A DNA stretch of 38,215 bases from Acidithiobacillus ferrivorans (lineage in GTDB: Bacteria; Pseudomonadota; Gammaproteobacteria; Acidithiobacillales; Acidithiobacillaceae). The notes beneath the pieces were generated by a model. That model saw only the letters and a program-made list of their open reading frames with translations. It was not told the DNA's origin and ran no database searches. The DNA lies in NCBI GenBank assembly GCA_018853935.1, contig JAAOMR010000198.1, positions 1-38,215 of the forward strand, read 5' to 3'. The position numbers and the translations under genes were made by a program. Shown here one piece after another: positions 8,841-17,630 of the stretch. Each line of letters opens with the position of its first letter. Position 1 is the first letter of the stretch.

Positions 8841-9944
8841 ATGGGCGTTCCTTTGATTCAGAGCTATCGGGTAGGGCGCTACATCCTTGCGCAGAAATTG
8901 CGGGGGCGTAAGCGCTATCCACTAGTGCTGATGCTGGAACCATTATTCCGCTGCAATCTTGCCTGCGCGGGGTGCGGAAAAATTGATTATCCCGATGAAA
9001 CCCTCGACCAACGCCTCTCTGTAGCGGAGTGTATTGGCGCCGCCGAAGAATGCGGCGCGCCTATTGTTTCCATCGCTGGTGGCGAGCCGCTTATTCACAA
9101 GGATATGCCCGCCGTCGTGGCCGGTCTCGTCGAGCGCAAGCGCTTTGTTTATCTTTGTACCAACGCGTTACTCCTCAAGAAACGTATGGACGATTATCAG
9201 CCGTCCCCATACCTGACCTTCTCTGTGCACCTGGATGGCAACGAACATCGTCATGATGAATCCGTGTGTCAGCCCGGCACCTATCAGCGTGCGGCAGAGG
9301 CGATCCGCGAAGCCGTGGCAAAGGGCTTCCGGGTCACGGTCAACTGCACCCTCTTCCAGGGCGAAGGCGCCGAAGAAGTAGCGAGCTTCCTGGACGATTG
9401 CAAGGCCTTGGATGTCGAGGGCGTGACCATCTCGCCGGGGTTCAATTACGAGCGGGCGCCGCAGCAGGAGGTATTTATCCAGCGGCGTGCCTCACGCCAG
9501 CTTTTCCGCGACATCTTCCGGATTGGTAAGGAGCGCAAGGCAAAGTGGACGTTCAATCAATCCAGCCTGTTTTTAGATTTTCTGGCAGGTAACCAGAATT
9601 ATCAGTGCACACCCTGGGGCAACCCCACCCGCAACATTTTTGGTTGGCAGAAGCCATGTTATCTGCTGGTCAGCGAGGGTTATGCGCAGAGCTTCAATGA
9701 GTTGATGGAGACCACGCCGTGGGATAAATATGGCGTGGGCGTGAATGGGAAATGTGACCAATGTCAGGTGCACTCCGGTTTTGAGCCGACGGCCGTCAAT
9801 GATACTTTCATCCATCCGTTGCGGGCCTTGAAAGTGGCGCTGCTCGGTCCGCGCACGGAGGGGCCGATGGCGCCAGACATGCCGGTGTCGCCACCCCCTC
9901 AGGGTCCCAGTCACCCGGTCTTTCCGTTGCGCGTCGAACGTTGA
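8841..9944 (+). CDS. hpnH: Radical SAM adenosylhopane synthase HpnH
   Basis: A 367-residue radical SAM enzyme. The cluster motif CNLACAGC gives C38, C42 and C45, inside the strongly conserved block PLVLMLEPLFRCNLACAGC; the SAM-binding glycine strand is IAGGEPLI. HpnH joins the 5'-deoxyadenosyl radical to hopene, giving adenosylhopane, the first committed step of side-chain extension; HpnG then removes the adenine. I chose ATG 8841, giving the family's short MGVPL-type N-terminus with a G-rich ribosome site at 8826-8831; the frame extends upstream to an ATG at 8823 that would add six atypical residues. The last ~30 residues form a proline-rich tail. A C-terminal CDQCQVHSGFEPTA segment adds two further cysteines. 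Confidence 0.93.
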   Translation: MGVPLIQSYRVGRYILAQKLRGRKRYPLVLMLEPLFRCNLACAGCGKIDYPDETLDQRLSVAECIGAAEECGAPIVSIAGGEPLIHKDMPAVVAGLVERKRFVYLCTNALLLKKRMDDYQPSPYLTFSVHLDGNEHRHDESVCQPGTYQRAAEAIREAVAKGFRVTVNCTLFQGEGAEEVASFLDDCKALDVEGVTISPGFNYERAPQQEVFIQRRASRQLFRDIFRIGKERKAKWTFNQSSLFLDFLAGNQNYQCTPWGNPTRNIFGWQKPCYLLVSEGYAQSFNELMETTPWDKYGVGVNGKCDQCQVHSGFEPTAVNDTFIHPLRALKVALLGPRTEGPMAPDMPVSPPPQGPSHPVFPLRVER

Positions 9945-9991
9945 GATACGTTCTGAGTCTGCATAAAATTCGGGGTAAATCCGGAGGAGCT

Positions 9992-10660
9992 ATGCTGAAA
10001 AAGTCGGCAATAATGTTATTGGTCTGTGCGATAACGGGCACCACCCCGCTGCTCTCCGCAGCGGGACTGACCGCGCCAGCGGCATCCATGTCTGCAACAC
10101 CGGCGGATAAGACGATCCTTGCGAATACGCCGGAAGCAACCATCCATGCATTGGATGCTGCCCTCATCAAATCCATGCAGGGGGGCAGCCGATTGGGTTA
10201 CCGTGGTCGTTATCATATTGTCGCCCCAGTGGTGCAGACGGCTTTTGATTATCCGCGAATCGCTAGCCTGACGCTGGGCGCCTATTGGAATAAGCTCGGT
10301 CCGGCACAGCAGAAAGAGTTTGTCGGGGTGCTTGCCGATTACACTGCAGCCACTTATGCAGCACGTTTCAACAGTTTCAATGGGGAGCGTTTTGCTATTG
10401 TGCGCAGTGAAACCTTGCTGTCCGGTACAGAAGGGATATTCAGTACCTTTACACAGCGCAATGGTAAGGTGCATCGCTTTGATTATATTCTCCAGAAGCA
10501 GGGAGATCAGTGGCGTATCGTTAATGTCGTCGCTGATGGGGTCAGCGATCTCTCCCTGAAGCGGGCGGAATATACCGAAACCGTGCAGAAAAAGGGTTTT
10601 GCCGCACTGGTCGCGCATCTGAAAGCGCAAATTGCCGGGTACGCCAAAGGGTCCCAATGA
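9992..10660 (+). CDS. hpnM: HpnM, secreted Ttg2D/MlaC-like lipid-binding protein
   Basis: A 222-residue protein with a clear signal peptide (MLKK, then a hydrophobic stretch ending near residue 25) and a mature domain of the toluene-tolerance Ttg2D/MlaC family, recognisable by the IVAPVVQTAFDYPRIASLTLG segment followed by an FVGVLADYTAATYAARFN-like helix. MlaC-type proteins carry phospholipids across the periplasm; HpnM is the version found in hopanoid clusters and presumably carries or senses hopanoid or phospholipid. GGAGG at 9983-9987 sets ATG 9992; the frame is open upstream to 9941 but without a ribosome site. The stop overlaps the mlaA start (ATGATG). Confidence 0.88.
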   Translation: MLKKSAIMLLVCAITGTTPLLSAAGLTAPAASMSATPADKTILANTPEATIHALDAALIKSMQGGSRLGYRGRYHIVAPVVQTAFDYPRIASLTLGAYWNKLGPAQQKEFVGVLADYTAATYAARFNSFNGERFAIVRSETLLSGTEGIFSTFTQRNGKVHRFDYILQKQGDQWRIVNVVADGVSDLSLKRAEYTETVQKKGFAALVAHLKAQIAGYAKGSQ

Positions 10661-11463
10661 TGCGATCAGGTGCGTATTTATCAGGCGTGATGCTGGCCCT
10701 TGGCATGTTGACCTTGTCGGGCTGTGCCACGGTAAATGGGCCTCAGGGTGCCGCAAAATCTCCCACGGACCCCCTGGAGGTCATCAACAGGCCGATGTTT
10801 CATCTGAATATGGGGCTTTATGATTATGTGCTGGAGCCGGTAGCTACCGGATACAAGACCGTGACCCCAGATTTCGTCCGCGAGGGGGTCAGTAATGTAT
10901 TCTCCAATGTGGATATGCCCTATATTTTTATCAACGATTTCCTGCAGGGCCGTGGTCAGCAGGGCATGGAAGATCTGAGCCGCTTCCTCGTCAATTCGGT
11001 GTTTGGCCTGGGTGGACTCTTCAATGTGGCGAGCGATTTGGAACTGCCCAGGCATGATAATAGCTTGGGAGTCACACTGGGTGTCTGGGGCGTACCGCAG
11101 GGGCCCTATCTGGTTCTGCCATTTTACGGACCCAGTTCATTGCGCAATTTGCCTGGCCTGGCGATGGCGATATTTGTCGGGCCGACCTATTATCTGACCA
11201 GTATCCCGGCTCAGTACGCCTTGACTGGTATGGGGATTATCAATACGGGCTATGTCGAGGGGCCTAATATTCATATGGTCCAAAACGCGGTTAATCCTTA
11301 TGTATTTATGCGTAACGCCTGGGAACAGCATGAGCAGTATCTGATTTCCGGCGGTGCTGTCAGTAAAAACCAGTTGCTGGAGGGCCTGGAACTACCGCCA
11401 CCAGTAGCCAGCACACCAGAGCAATCCACCCAGAGTCACGAGAGCAAAAAAGGAAATCCATAA
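10657..11463 (+). CDS. mlaA: MlaA/VacJ outer-membrane lipoprotein
   Basis: A 268-residue lipoprotein: a hydrophobic leader ends in the lipobox LSGC (C23 becomes the lipidated residue), followed by the MlaA core beginning DPLEVINRPMFHLN and continuing through DMPYIFINDFLQ and the glycine-rich GVTLGVWGVPQGPYLVLPF block that is diagnostic of VacJ/MlaA. MlaA sits in the outer membrane, removes lipids from its outer leaflet and hands them to MlaC. Here no mlaFEDB genes are adjacent; instead it overlaps hpnM, a MlaC relative. ATG 10657 overlaps the hpnM stop; a second ATG follows at 10660. The C-terminus is Ser/Gln/Lys-rich and low in complexity. Confidence 0.9.
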   Translation: MMRSGAYLSGVMLALGMLTLSGCATVNGPQGAAKSPTDPLEVINRPMFHLNMGLYDYVLEPVATGYKTVTPDFVREGVSNVFSNVDMPYIFINDFLQGRGQQGMEDLSRFLVNSVFGLGGLFNVASDLELPRHDNSLGVTLGVWGVPQGPYLVLPFYGPSSLRNLPGLAMAIFVGPTYYLTSIPAQYALTGMGIINTGYVEGPNIHMVQNAVNPYVFMRNAWEQHEQYLISGGAVSKNQLLEGLELPPPVASTPEQSTQSHESKKGNP

Positions 11464-11465
11464 TC

Positions 11466-11753
11466 ATGGCCTTCGATCAGGATACCGTGCGCCGCACGGC
11501 ACATCTGGCCCGTATTGCGCTGCCGCCGACAGAAATACCCGCAGTGGCGGAGCAGTTAGAGCGTATCATAGGGCTGGTGGAAGAACTGCGTGCGATTGAC
11601 ACGACGGGTGTCCCGACCATGGCCCATCCCCTGGATCTGGATCAGCCCTTGCGTCCGGACATGGTCTGCAATCACGATCAGCGTGAGCTGCTTATGGCCA
11701 GTGCCCCGGCGGTTGAACATGGGCTTTTTCTCGTCCCCAAAGTTATCGAGTAG
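11466..11753 (+). CDS. gatC: Asp/Glu-tRNA amidotransferase subunit C
   Basis: A 95-residue GatC: the N-terminal helix VRRTAHLARIAL, the LERIIGLVEELRAIDT helix and the C-terminal APAVEHGLFLVPKVIE, which docks on GatA, are all typical. GatC stabilises the GatA-GatB complex that converts misacylated Glu-tRNA(Gln) and/or Asp-tRNA(Asn) to the amide forms. AAGGA at about 11452 is the ribosome site. It is first of a gatCAB set, separated from mlaA by two bases, so it may be cotranscribed with the hopanoid genes. Confidence 0.95.
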   Translation: MAFDQDTVRRTAHLARIALPPTEIPAVAEQLERIIGLVEELRAIDTTGVPTMAHPLDLDQPLRPDMVCNHDQRELLMASAPAVEHGLFLVPKVIE

Positions 11754-11762
11754 GAGCCACAC

Positions 11763-13235
11763 TTGGAACTCCACGAATTCTCCCTGCGGGAACTCCGCCA
11801 GGGCCTGCAGGAGCGGGATTTTTCTTCCGTAGAATTGACCACGACGCTGCTGAAGCGGATCTCCGCCCTCAATCCGGCACTGAATGCTTTTATCACGGTT
11901 ACCGAGAGTGAAGCCCTGGCCGTCGCCGCGACGGCGGATGCGCGGCGGGCGGCTGGTGAGGATGGTCCCTTACTCGGCATTCCCATGGCCCATAAGGACA
12001 TCTTCTGCACCGCGGGGGTGCGCACCACCTGTGCTTCAAAGATGCTGGAGCATTTTGTCGCGCCCTACAACGCCACCGTAGTCGGGCGGCTGGCGGCAGA
12101 GGGTATGGTCATGCTGGGTAAGCTGAATATGGATGAATTCGCCATGGGTTCCTCTAACGAGACCAGTTATTTTGGTCCGGTGCGCAATCCCTGGCATGCC
12201 GATATGGTGCCCGGCGGCTCTTCCGGGGGCTCTGCCGCGGCGGTGGCGGCGGGTCTGATCCCTGTGGCGACGGGTACGGATACCGGGGGTTCTATCCGCC
12301 AGCCAGCCGCCCTTTGTGGCATCACGGGTATCAAGCCGACGTATGGCCGGGTCTCCCGTTACGGCATGATCGCCTTTGCTTCCAGTCTGGATCAGGGCGG
12401 TCCCATGGCGCGTAACGCCGAGGACTGTGCGCTGATGCTGAACGTGATGGCGGCGCATGACCCGCGCGATTCAACCAGTCATCCGGCCGCCGCCAGCGAT
12501 TTTTTACGCGGCCTGGATCGTCCCTTGCAGGGTTTGCGGGTGGGGGTTCCGGAGGAGTTTTTCGGCGCCGGCCTCGACCCCGAGGTGGCGGCCGCCGTGC
12601 AGGCGGGTATTGCGGAGCTGTCCCGGCAGGGCGCTGTGGTGCAGTCCATTCGCTTGCCGAATAATCCCCATGCGGTGAGCACGTACTATGTATTGGCCTC
12701 AGCAGAAGCCTCCAGTAATCTGGCCCGCTTTGACGGGGTGCGCTACACCCATCGGACGGCGAATCCTGCTGACCTGACCGATTTGTATCAGCAGAGCCGG
12801 TATGAGGGCTTTGGTGCGGAGGTGCGGCGACGTATTCTTGTGGGCACTTATGTACTCTCTGCAGGTTACTATGATGCCTATTATCGCAAGGCCCAGCAGG
12901 TGCGCGGTCTGATTCGTGAGGATTTCCGGCGGGCTTTTGCGGAAGTGGATATTATTGTCGGACCGACCACGCCGACTCCGGCCTTTCCGCTGGCGGCCAA
13001 AAATGCGGATCCGGTAGCCATGTATCTGGCGGATATTTATACCATTGCGGTGAACCTGGCGGGTATTCCTGCAGTAAGCATTCCCTGTGGTTTCACGGCG
13101 GCCGGGTTACCTATTGGTATGCAGTTGATGGGGGATTACTTCGCCGATGATCTCTTGCTCAATGTGGCTCACCGCTATCAACAGGAAACCCAATGGCATC
13201 GCGCGCATCCGTGCTTGTCGGCGGGGGGGGCTTGA
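11763..13235 (+). CDS. gatA: Asp/Glu-tRNA amidotransferase subunit A
   Basis: A 490-residue amidase-signature enzyme that hydrolyses glutamine and supplies ammonia to GatB. The Ser-cisSer-Lys triad is visible: K78 in MAHKDIF, S153 in GGSSGGS and S177 in DTGGSIRQP, each one residue below the Staphylococcus aureus GatA numbering I remember. The start is TTG 11763, set by AGGAG at 11752-11756 with a spacing of 6; no ATG or GTG fits better, and the N-terminus [12 protein letters not shown] aligns with family starts. Nine bases follow gatC and two bases precede gatB, so the three subunits form an operon in the order C-A-B. Confidence 0.96.
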   Translation: MELHEFSLRELRQGLQERDFSSVELTTTLLKRISALNPALNAFITVTESEALAVAATADARRAAGEDGPLLGIPMAHKDIFCTAGVRTTCASKMLEHFVAPYNATVVGRLAAEGMVMLGKLNMDEFAMGSSNETSYFGPVRNPWHADMVPGGSSGGSAAAVAAGLIPVATGTDTGGSIRQPAALCGITGIKPTYGRVSRYGMIAFASSLDQGGPMARNAEDCALMLNVMAAHDPRDSTSHPAAASDFLRGLDRPLQGLRVGVPEEFFGAGLDPEVAAAVQAGIAELSRQGAVVQSIRLPNNPHAVSTYYVLASAEASSNLARFDGVRYTHRTANPADLTDLYQQSRYEGFGAEVRRRILVGTYVLSAGYYDAYYRKAQQVRGLIREDFRRAFAEVDIIVGPTTPTPAFPLAAKNADPVAMYLADIYTIAVNLAGIPAVSIPCGFTAAGLPIGMQLMGDYFADDLLLNVAHRYQQETQWHRAHPCLSAGGA

Positions 13236-13237
13236 GT

Positions 13238-14668
13238 ATGGATTGGGAAGTTGTCATCGGCCTGGAAGTCCACGCCCAGCTCAATACCGCCACCAAAATA
13301 TTTTGCGGTTGTCCGACCACTTTCGGGGCAGAGCCGAACACGCATACCTGCCCGGTTTGTCTAGCGATGCCTGGTGCTCTGCCGGTCCTCAATGCAGCCG
13401 CAGTGGATAAGGCTATTGCTCTGGGGCTGGCGATTGGCGCGGAACTGAATCGGCACAGTATTTTTGCCCGCAAAAACTACTTTTACCCAGATCTGCCCAA
13501 GGGCTATCAGATCAGCCAGTACGAGTTGCCCATCGTCGGCAAGGGGTCGCTGACGGTACAGCTGTCAGACGGGGTGGAAAAGGTTGTGGGTGTCACCCGT
13601 GCTCACCTTGAAGAAGACGCTGGTAAATCACTGCACGAGGCCTTTATTGGTCAGTCCGGCATTGACCTGAATCGTGCGGGTACACCTTTGTTGGAAATTG
13701 TGTCAGAGCCAGATATGCGGTCGCCGGGGGAGGCGGTGGCGTATCTCAAGAAGCTGCATGCACTGGTGCGTTATCTGGATATTTGTGATGGCAATATGCA
13801 GGAAGGCTCCTTCCGCTGTGACGCTAACGTCTCCTTGCGGCGGCCGGGCGCAGCATATGGAACCAGGGCAGAGATTAAAAATCTCAACTCCTTTCGGTTT
13901 TTGGAAAAGGCGATTGAATACGAAATGGTTCGCCAGCGCGATATTCTGGAGAGCGGTGGTCATATTGTGCAGGAAACCCGTCTCTATGATGCCAATCGCG
14001 ACGAAACCCGCTCCATGCGCAGCAAGGAAGAAGCCAACGACTACCGCTATTTTGCTGACCCTGACCTGCTACCGTTGGTGCTGAACGAGTCGCGTATTGA
14101 GCGGGTACGAGGCACCCTTCCTGAGTTGCCCGATGCCAAGCGGACCCGCTTTATGCGTCAGTACGCGCTGACCGCCTATGATGCGGGGGTGCTTACCTCT
14201 GGCCGTGTCCTGGCGGATTACTACGAGCAGGTGGCCGCCAACGTGGATGGTAAGCTGGCAGCGAACTGGGTCATGGGCGATCTACTCGGCGCCCTCAACA
14301 AGGCAGGTGTGGAGATTGAATGCTGTCCGGTCTCTGCAGAAAAACTGCGTCTGCTGGTTCAACGTATTGAGGATCAGACGATTTCTGGCAAGATCGCCAA
14401 AGAAATCTTTGAAGAGATTTTCTATCGCGGTGGCGAGGTGGATGCCATCATTGATAGTCGGGGTTTGCGGCAGATTACCGATGCGGCGGCTATTGCCGCA
14501 ATGGTGGACGCCATTGTCACGGCCAATCCGCAACAGGCGGCCGATTTCCGCGCCGGAAAGGACAAACTGCTGGGCTTCTTTGTGGGGCAGGTGATGAAAG
14601 CCAGTCAGGGGAAAGCCAATCCTGATCAGGTAAACGCTATTTTGCTGGAGCGTTTGCAGAAAAGTTAG
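13238..14668 (+). CDS. gatB: Asp/Glu-tRNA amidotransferase subunit B
   Basis: A 476-residue GatB. The N-terminus [15 protein letters not shown] is diagnostic; zinc-ligand cysteines are visible as CGC (C23, C25) and CPVC (C38, C41), and the C-terminal YqeY-like tail domain ends [11 protein letters not shown]. GatB activates the misacylated tRNA end with ATP and transfers ammonia from GatA. ATG 13238 lies two bases after the gatA stop; the open frame runs back to 13193 inside gatA but without family-like residues. GatCAB in Acidithiobacillus ferrooxidans is known to act on both tRNA(Gln) and tRNA(Asn), which would suit this organism if the assignment is right. Confidence 0.96.
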   Translation: MDWEVVIGLEVHAQLNTATKIFCGCPTTFGAEPNTHTCPVCLAMPGALPVLNAAAVDKAIALGLAIGAELNRHSIFARKNYFYPDLPKGYQISQYELPIVGKGSLTVQLSDGVEKVVGVTRAHLEEDAGKSLHEAFIGQSGIDLNRAGTPLLEIVSEPDMRSPGEAVAYLKKLHALVRYLDICDGNMQEGSFRCDANVSLRRPGAAYGTRAEIKNLNSFRFLEKAIEYEMVRQRDILESGGHIVQETRLYDANRDETRSMRSKEEANDYRYFADPDLLPLVLNESRIERVRGTLPELPDAKRTRFMRQYALTAYDAGVLTSGRVLADYYEQVAANVDGKLAANWVMGDLLGALNKAGVEIECCPVSAEKLRLLVQRIEDQTISGKIAKEIFEEIFYRGGEVDAIIDSRGLRQITDAAAIAAMVDAIVTANPQQAADFRAGKDKLLGFFVGQVMKASQGKANPDQVNAILLERLQKS

Positions 14669-14694
14669 TACGGCGAATGATGCCCATGCACCAG

Positions 14695-14721
14695 GGGCAC
14701 TCCGGAACTGCCAGGGTGCCC
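14695..14721. terminator. Inverted repeat between convergent gatB and the SCP2-like gene
   Basis: GGGCAC (14695-14700) and GTGCCC (14716-14721) can form a 6-bp GC-rich stem around a 15-base loop in the short gap where gatB and the minus-strand gene converge. There is no T-tract on either side, so an intrinsic terminator is only a possibility suggested by position. Confidence 0.25.
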
Positions 14722-14741
14722 GCTGTTGCTGAGTCAGCCGA

Positions 14742-15290
14742 TCAGGGGGCCGGAACGGTTGCCGGCACGTCCTTGACCAGTTTCAGAAAGGCGCCAAAAG
14801 GGCCCATGTTTTCCATGGCTTCCATTTTCGGACCCTTGAAATTCAAGTCGCCCCACATCATCGCTATCATGGGTGAACCCATGTGCTGCCAATTATGAGT
14901 AGTAGCCCACATTTTGTAGTCGTGATTATAGTTAAGTTTGGTGACTTTAATAGGGCCGCCGTAGATGCACTCGGCTTTGCCCCCCTTCAGCGCGATTTCG
15001 AGCTGTACAGGCGGGGTGCTCTTCATGTCGGAGTCAGAGATTTCCATCACTTTGTAGCCTTTGCCACCATTATTTTTGACCCAGGAACCGGCTAGCTTTT
15101 CGGTCAATGTCGGACTGTTGTTCCAGGCGATGCAGAGATTTTGCGCCCAGGCAGAGGACATGAAAGCCGGAGCGGCGGCAGGAGCCTGGGCGGTGCTGGT
15201 TGCTGCCGCAGCGGGGGCGGCAGCCATAGCCATTGTCGATCCCGCCAAGCCAAGCCCCAAGATGGCAGCTGTTATCATTTTTTTGAACAT
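14742..15290 (-). CDS. Secreted SCP2-like (sterol-carrier fold) protein
   Basis: A 182-residue exported protein. An N-terminal signal peptide (MFKK, hydrophobic core, AMA cleavage region near residue 23) is followed by an Ala/Pro/Thr linker to about residue 42, then one domain. Its pattern, a helix AQNLCIAWNNSPTLTEKLAG, strands around PVQLEIALKGGKAECIYGG, a tryptophan-bearing helix, a GDLNFKGP turn and a last helix ending FGAFLKLVKDVP, matches the SCP2 lipid-carrier layout, in which a GKLKIKGD-like turn precedes the last helix. This is pattern recognition, not a search. ATG 15290 is set by GGAGGAG about 8 bases upstream; the 12 residues before it in the frame are the translated ribosome site. 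It is the only clear minus-strand gene. A ligand such as a hopanoid is speculative. Confidence 0.72.
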   Translation of the reverse strand: MFKKMITAAILGLGLAGSTMAMAAAPAAAATSTAQAPAAAPAFMSSAWAQNLCIAWNNSPTLTEKLAGSWVKNNGGKGYKVMEISDSDMKSTPPVQLEIALKGGKAECIYGGPIKVTKLNYNHDYKMWATTHNWQHMGSPMIAMMWGDLNFKGPKMEAMENMGPFGAFLKLVKDVPATVPAP

Positions 15291-15447
15291 TGACCTCTCC
15301 TCCATATTGCTATCGCGGCGCTCCAAATGAGCACGCAGGCAGTATAGCCTCCGGCGGATGTTGCAGGCACCAAGGTATTTTTAATTGCTCGATAAATAAG
15401 CAGAAAATCATTATATAATATTTTGCTGAGGGGCGGTGTTGCCGCCA

Positions 15448-15476
15448 TTTCCATCGGGCAGCATTTTCGTTAGACT
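15448..15476 (+). promoter_or_regulatory. Candidate promoter of the tRNA-Ser gene
   Basis: TTTCCA (15448-15453) and TAGACT (15471-15476) are separated by exactly 17 bases. The GC-rich stretch between the -10 and the tRNA start (AGCGGGCTGC) looks like the discriminator of stringently controlled stable-RNA promoters. The predicted start would leave a 5' leader of only a few bases. An AT-rich TATAAT at 15414-15419 is an alternative -10 without a good -35. Confidence 0.4.
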
Positions 15477-15486
15477 AGCGGGCTGC

Positions 15487-15796
15487 GGAGGTGTGGCAGA
15501 GCGGTTGATTGCACCGGTCTTGTCCCCAATCGAGCCCCTGCCGGGAAACGGGCAGGGTGGCAGGGATCAAATTCGGCGAAGCCCCTGGTATATTCGAGGT
15601 AACGCCGAGCCAAGCCGGAATGGTTCCGGAAGGTGTAGAGATCAGACGGTTCCCACCTACAGCCTCACGGCCAGGGTGAAGGCATGATCCAGACTCCAAA
15701 AGGACCCCCGTGGTCCTGTGGCGAAAGCCATAGCGGGTAAGGAAAACCGGCAGGGGTTAATGCCCCTCGTGAGTTCGAATCTCACCGCCTCCGCCA
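15487..15796 (+). tRNA. tRNA-Ser(UGA), interrupted by a group I intron
   Basis: Two exons, 15487-15521 and 15742-15796, join to a 90-nt class II tRNA. Acceptor stem GGAGGTG pairs with CGCCTCC (15786-15792), followed by discriminator G and encoded CCA (15794-15796). The anticodon stem CCGGT (15514-15518) pairs with ACCGG (15746-15750); after splicing the 7-base loop is CTTGAAA, so the anticodon is TGA, with U34 from exon 1 and G35-A36 from exon 2. The long variable arm GGGG/CCCC and the T arm GTGAG-TTCGAAT-CTCAC are intact. All parts expected of a serine tRNA are present, so the gene looks functional provided the intervening RNA is removed. No other serine tRNA gene is seen in the window. Confidence 0.93.
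15522..15741 (+). ncRNA. Group I self-splicing intron (IC3-like) in the tRNA-Ser anticodon loop
   Basis: A 220-nt intron without an ORF. The 5' exon ends in U and the intron ends in G (15741), as group I chemistry needs. P1: exon CTT (15519-15521) pairs with GAG (15532-15534), giving the U-G pair at the splice site. P2: TGCCGG/CGGGCA with a GAAA loop (15545-15548). P3: GGGA (15563-15566) with TCCC (15651-15654). P4: CGGCG (15574-15578) with CGCCG (15603-15607). P6a: CCGGAA/TTCCGG. P7: GATCA (15640-15644) with TGATC (15685-15689). P8: CACC/GGTG. P9: GGACC/GGTCC, then TGGC-GAAA-GCCA. The core blocks TCAAATTCGGCGAA, AACGCCGAGCCAAGC, GGTGTAGAGA and GGTGAAGGCAT match the Azoarcus tRNA-Ile intron as I remember it. 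Confidence 0.92.
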
Positions 15797-15832
15797 CATA
15801 CTGAGTTGCAACACATATTTAATTATTAATTT

Positions 15833-15856
15833 CTGGTATGCCATCAGGTATGCCAC
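15833..15856. repeat. Two tandem 12-base repeats 3' of the tRNA
   Basis: CTGGTATGCCAT is followed at once by CAGGTATGCCAC; the shared core GGTATGCCA occurs at 15835-15843 and 15847-15855. Repeats of this kind next to a tRNA 3' end resemble the arm-type sites of tyrosine-integrase elements, but no integrase gene and no second att copy are visible in the window. Confidence 0.6.
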
Positions 15857-16053
15857 TCAGGGCGCGCTATCTGCCGCTATTAATCTGTCCCGTTCGTTGT
15901 GAAGTGTGGGTGTCCATCGGTTGGCTGTCAGCGATTGCGTCCATCTGATCTTCAGGGAGAGTTTTCTCAAGGATGGTCATTGATCATCATCTTCACCCCG
16001 ATCATTACGGCAAAACGTGACTGCGAAAGCCCTGTTGCCTCAGTTAGGACAGA

Positions 16054-16085
16054 GGATGGTTGCAGGCTGAGTAGCGCAGCCATCC
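16054..16085. other. Strong hairpin in the spacer upstream of the helicase
   Basis: GGATGGTTGC (16054-16063) pairs with GCAGCCATCC (16076-16085) over ten positions with one wobble, and inside it GCT/AGC (16066-16068, 16073-16075) adds three pairs around a GAGT loop. No U-tract follows on the + strand, so it does not look like an intrinsic terminator. It could be a leader structure or part of a small RNA. Confidence 0.4.
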
Positions 16086-16251
16086 CTGTCGCTATTATAT
16101 TACTCGCAATAATTAGTATGTTCTGTTAAGGTGCACTCGCCGTCATGCCTCAGTCTGCATGATGCGCGTCGCACTGGTCCCCACCTTGATGAAGCGTCTG
16201 CCATAGACTGGCGCCCCTGTGGCGAGGCCGGTGTTTTCGGAGTTGAAATTT

Positions 16252-17511
<1,260 letters not shown>

Positions 17512-17630
17512 GGGTATGATCCTTCCCATCCTGCACTGACCGGGTTATCTTTGTTCGCAATGTCCTGGCATCCCGCCAGGGCTTGCGCCACAATAAGCAG
17601 ATGATGAGCGTGTCTGAGCGAAAGGCAGGT

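Larger units (their letters stand above)
15797..16251. other. Gene-poor spacer between tRNA-Ser and the helicase gene
   Basis: About 455 bases with no convincing protein gene. The only frame of note (GTG 15899 to 16129, 76 codons) has no ribosome site and a Cys/Ile-rich composition unlike a real protein. The region holds a 12-base-period tandem repeat just after the tRNA (15833-15855), a long hairpin (16054-16085), and a second small one, TCATGC/GCATGA (16143-16148 with 16157-16162). No clear terminator follows the tRNA. It could be the scar of an old insertion at the tRNA, the leader of the helicase gene, or hold a small RNA. Confidence 0.5.

Noticed and set aside
15436-15699. Open frames on both strands (about 83 and 74 codons) across the tRNA-Ser and its intron
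   Set aside because: They run through a structured tRNA and ribozyme, have no ribosome site and no protein-like pattern; they are by-products of GC-rich RNA sequence. No homing endonuclease is encoded in the intron.
15899-16129. 76-codon frame in the spacer after the tRNA
   Set aside because: GTG start without a ribosome site, no conserved pattern, and it contains the strong hairpin at 16054-16085.
17564-17580. CCTGGC/GCCAGG hairpin between the helicase gene and phoB as a terminator
   Set aside because: The stem is six pairs and is followed by GCTTGCGCC, with no T-tract.
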